Source of the DNA: Marisa cornuarietis
Taxonomy: Eukaryota > Mollusca > Gastropoda > Architaenioglossa > Ampullariidae
Direction of reading: 5' to 3'
Length of the DNA: 64,000 nt
Assembly (NCBI GenBank): GCA_004794655.1
Contig: SMMW01000510.1
Span: 248,001 to 312,000, forward strand
The translations under genes and the position numbers were made by a program. Below are positions 60,769 through 64,000 of this stretch, piece after piece. Under the pieces are notes generated by a model. That model saw only the letters and a program-made list of their open reading frames with translations. It was not told where the DNA came from and made no database searches. Every line of letters begins with the position of its first letter. Positions within the stretch are counted from its first letter, which is position 1.

Positions 60769-61153
60769 CCATAGTTTTGTTACAAATACTACTTGTGAAC
60801 AACTGAACTCTCCAGTTTAGGAAAGTAATCTTCTTCTGCTTTCTTAGTGGCAGGTGAGAATGCTTATGTTTGAAAGCTAATATCTTGAAAATTAACCATA
60901 ATTATGTACTCATATTTGGGGAATTATTATTATTTTAAAATGAACTTAACCCGATCATAAAGAAAAATCGTTGCATTCGTGTTGCCCTTTAAACATGATG
61001 CTGTCTTATGTGAACTTGGATTTTTCAGTCTGCGTCCATGCTTTGGGTCCTCTACACAGTAAAGCTCCCCCACCCTTGTGCATTGTTGAGCTGCGCTTCT
61101 GTTTGTAGCTGCACATCGTTACACTTGCCCCCTGCAGCGACGAACTGACAGTG

Positions 61154-61196
61154 CCCTTGACCCCAAGCGTGACGCCCTTGGACCCCAATCGTGACG
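61154..61196. repeat. 21/22-bp tandem duplication
   Basis: CCCTTGACCCCAAGCGTGAC and CCCTTGGACCCCAATCGTGA are adjacent. A partial CGCGTGACGCACGTGCG follows. Confidence 0.7.
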
Positions 61197-63274
61197 CTTC
61201 GCGTGACGCACGTGCGTTAGGCAGGCTGCATGCGCTAAATCTATCTACCGCGGGCAGATAACATTCTCGTGGTGGACGACTTCGTGGGCCTTCTTGTTTA
61301 TCTCCTTCTGCTACTCGCCGTGGCGGATCTTTTGTGCAAAGTCAGCCACCAGAAGATGGCGCCACGGGTTTGAGCCCTCGGTCCCACGGTGTCTCAGACT
61401 GAAACGTAGTACACTCTGAACGAAAGAAATCCGATCTTTTGGGGGCCCTTAAGTATAAAAGGGTATGTCAGACATATAGTTTACACAGCGTCTGTGATTC
61501 AGCATGCTGCCAGGCCGCCCATCATCGCATACTCTGCAGCCGTGCGCAGTCATGAGAGATTTGCCCTTTTTATCATTGCTCCGAAGGGAATAAGCATGTA
61601 AAAACAAAGGTCACAACACCAGCACCTATCGGCGGCGTTAAAAAGAATTCCGCCGGACTCTTTGAAAACACTTGGGATGTAGGTTTTTTGTTGCTTTTTG
61701 TTATTGTTGTGCTTGTCGATGTTGGAGAAGTTTCCCCGATGTAGATCGAGCATTAAACTGTTGCAGTTTCAGTCATTAAATATTCAGTTTGAGATAAAGT
61801 TTAATTTGTGTGCTAACAGATACCTTTAATCTCGCTTGTCGTGTTGTGACGATATCGAGTTATTTTTAGCTTGGTTATTAATATGTAGACTTGAACTTTG
61901 CATTGTATGTAACCTTCTTGCCTCTTCACGTCGATTTTACGGACCCCCAGACATTTAGTTATTCCTATGTTTCTGTCATGTGGTAATGTTAAAGGGGTGT
62001 AAAATCGCCCACAATTAGGGTCTAGTGTGGCTGATTATCGCCCATGGCCCCTGTTCGCCAGGCCAGTGTCCGCGTTTGTTGTAAAACTCAGGAAGATTGC
62101 AACAGTTTCCTTGCCTCTAGTCTCTAGGTACAGTCTCCGCGAGGCCCTGGAAGCGGTCGGTAAGAAATAAAATGATAAATGCGAATATGTAGGACATCTC
62201 TAAAAGATGCAACTTGCGCCTGCTTACAGCCCCTCACTGCTGCTGTTCACATCTGCCTCAGGGGCAGTTTTACCTCGTGGCCATAAGTATGGTCGTGGCT
62301 AATTCATTTTTAAGTCGTCATATATATGTGTGTGTTGAGAGAAAGGAAGCCTTACCAGGAAATTCATGACTAGCAATACAAAGAAAATATTCTCTTTACA
62401 ATTTATATTTTGATTTGGGTTTTTTTCCTTGCATGTTAAATGATAGTAAGTGACCTTTTTCCAGTCGTGAAATAAGAGAACGCTTTTTTGTGTGTGAAAC
62501 AGAGCGCGGCTCTGAAAACAATCTCATGAGACCCAGTTTCTCGTTAAGTCTCACGAGAAAAGCGTGAGTGGCAGAGGACAAAGGACTGGGAGAGAGGACG
62601 TGGGGTGCTCACGGACGGTAACTAATGACACTAGTTAAATGGCCGCCACCTCGCCGTATTAGCGTGTGAAGGCAGAATTGCGTCCCCTTCTCCCACGGGA
62701 ATTTTTAAAAAGCATTTTTTTCCTCTCTCGCGCAGCGCATTTGTTACACCAAGACTTATTTTCCTGGCCAGGCCGCTATTGACTTGTGTCGTGTTGATTA
62801 ATTCCCCTGTTCTATCAGTGCACCTGTCGGATGCTTTCTTTTTCACGTAGAAGCAAAACAGTTCTCGGCGAGCGGATAGGGCGCTCGCGTGACTATCACA
62901 CCTTACGTCCTGCCCTCACGCCGGTGTGACGTGAATGTTTTAGGTGACTACGTCTCTTCCCGGAAAGGGGGAGAGAGAAGGAAAGATGGGTTGGGGTTGG
63001 GGTGGGGAATAGCTTTGAAGACAGACAAGGTGGGAGTTGAGGGTGGTGGTAGTGGTGGTGGTGTTGGAGATAGTTTACCGACGTCCTGATGTCGAGTCAC
63101 TGAACAGCAAGAACTTCCCCCAGCAACAAAGCTGATAAGTTATCTACGCATTTTTCGGCCATATTATAGCGATGTCATTCGCAGTTTTTTTTTTTAAACC
63201 GGCTGTTAAAAATTGTAGATACGAACGGATTGAATCACCAGAAAATAAATCAAACAGAAGGCAGCAGAGCGTGC

Positions 63275-63947
63275 CTTTGCATGGCCCACTTTTTGTGGCA
63301 TGGCCCACTTTTTTGTGCCAGGGATCTCGTGGCCTCTGCCTTTATCATGGTTCTGTTAGCCGTGAGCCCCACCCAGCGTGCGTGCCTGACCATCACAAAT
63401 TAAGCCACGATGTCAAGAACTTAAAATCAGTCTGGTCTTTGTTACTCCGTGGCCTGGTCTTTGTTTCTGCACGATCTTCTTTCCTTTTTTCTTTTTGTCT
63501 GTGAGCAGTGGGTCATGGTCGTCACGATGAGTGAGTTGTTTGCTCTTGAAGTGGCGGCAGGTTCCTCGTTGGTTTATAGGGCCAGCAAGCTGCAGACTTG
63601 ACTTTATGCGATACACAATATCGCGGAGCACTTAATCTACTCGTTAGCGGATCTGGTTTCATAAAGCAAATTTCCTGTGTAAGCAGTGGGGAAGTAAAGC
63701 AGTCACACAGCCGTTATCACAGAAAGGGCGGATAACCAGCTAAATCAATCCACATTGACTGGATGGATTTTATGTTAGAGGATTTTTTCTCTCTCTCTCC
63801 TCTCTCTCATTCACTCTCTCTGTCTCTCACACACACATACGCACGCACACAGAGAGAAGAGAGAGTCTGACTGAATCATCAAATAAAGATGCTGTAAACC
63901 TCTGGCATACAAAGTAGGCGGGGCCACAAAGATTGGGCCATGCAAAG
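63275..63947. repeat. 24-bp inverted repeat spanning 673 bp
   Basis: CTTTGCATGGCCCACTTTTT plus GTGG at 63275-63298 is matched in reverse complement at 63924-63947 with 22 of 24 bases identical. The left arm is followed by a near-tandem second copy of GCATGGCCCACTTTTT. No target duplication was seen. A DNA element is possible. Confidence 0.55.
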
Positions 63948-64000
63948 ACAAGCTCTACCGCTTTTTTTTTTTATCTATGTTTGGACGATTCAGTTTGTTC

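Larger units (their letters stand above)
59484..60988. mobile_element. DNA transposon-like element with TTAA target duplication
   Basis: The ends are AGGGCAACACGA and its exact complement TCGTGTTGCCCT, each abutting TTAA (59480-59483 and 60989-60992). Counting flanks, 18 bp match as an inverted repeat 1.5 kb apart. TTAA duplications and AGGG ends are typical of the piggyBac and Kolobok superfamilies. The interior holds an exon-like frame on each strand but no recognisable transposase core. An internally deleted copy seems likely. Confidence 0.6.
60993..64000. other. Intergenic stretch right of the TTAA element
   Basis: It holds the 61154 tandem duplication, a possible SINE head near 61340-61370 (GGGTTTGAGCCCTCGG as B-box), another tRNA-like GAGCGGATAGGGCGCTCGC near 62869, and G-rich and CT-rich low-complexity DNA at 62965-63070 and 63790-63855. 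It also carries the 24-bp inverted repeat. No gene was recognised. Confidence 0.5.

Noticed and set aside
1..64000. CRISPR arrays, bacterial operons, rRNA or organelle genes, viral genes
   Set aside because: No regularly spaced repeats with unique spacers were seen, and the only reverse transcriptases are of LINE type with no capsid or envelope-like frames. Short frames lack ribosome-binding or operon structure.

Overview
This window looks like animal nuclear DNA, most likely from a mollusc and probably a gastropod. That assignment is an inference. It rests on spliced exons bounded by GT/AG signals, tRNA-derived SINEs, endonuclease-type LINEs and many long CA/GT arrays. Nothing bacterial, viral or organellar was seen, and there is no CRISPR array, rRNA gene or intact tRNA gene. 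Gene density is very low.

The one host gene I recognise is TMEM135 (peroxisomal/mitochondrial multi-pass membrane protein) on the minus strand. Its first exon ends at 46372, beside an inverted CCAAT box. Further exons lie at 44952-45079, 32671-32763 and 12321-12386, so the gene covers at least 34 kb. Exon phases and lengths fit the vertebrate protein. They imply one unlocated microexon of about 34 nt between 12387 and 32670. A weaker candidate exon lies at 568-695. The 3' end was not found and may lie left of the window.

Most recognisable remaining sequence is mobile DNA. One RTE-like LINE family has a nearly intact copy at 39.6-41.7 kb inside TMEM135 intron 2, broken by a frameshift at a run of ten G. 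Decayed relatives lie at 2.5-3.5, 6.7-9.1, 28.4-28.6 and 50.1-51.0 kb. The last is split by the 3' end of a different, CR1/L2-like LINE. SINEs lie at 21.2, 24.5-24.8 (a head-to-tail pair of two families), 53.7 and 58.1 kb. Small inverted-repeat elements lie at 22.1, 27.3 and 35.8 kb. A 1.5-kb element flanked by TTAA lies at 59.5-61.0 kb and carries two exon-like reading frames.

Layout: 1-12.3 kb is TMEM135 downstream or intronic sequence with LINE remnants and dense E-box clusters. 12.3-46.5 kb is the TMEM135 body with large repeat-filled introns. 46.5-64 kb is 5' flank and intergenic DNA with direct repeats, LINE and SINE insertions, the TTAA element and simple repeats. Splice sites, family names and element boundaries were read by eye, with no alignment or transcript evidence.
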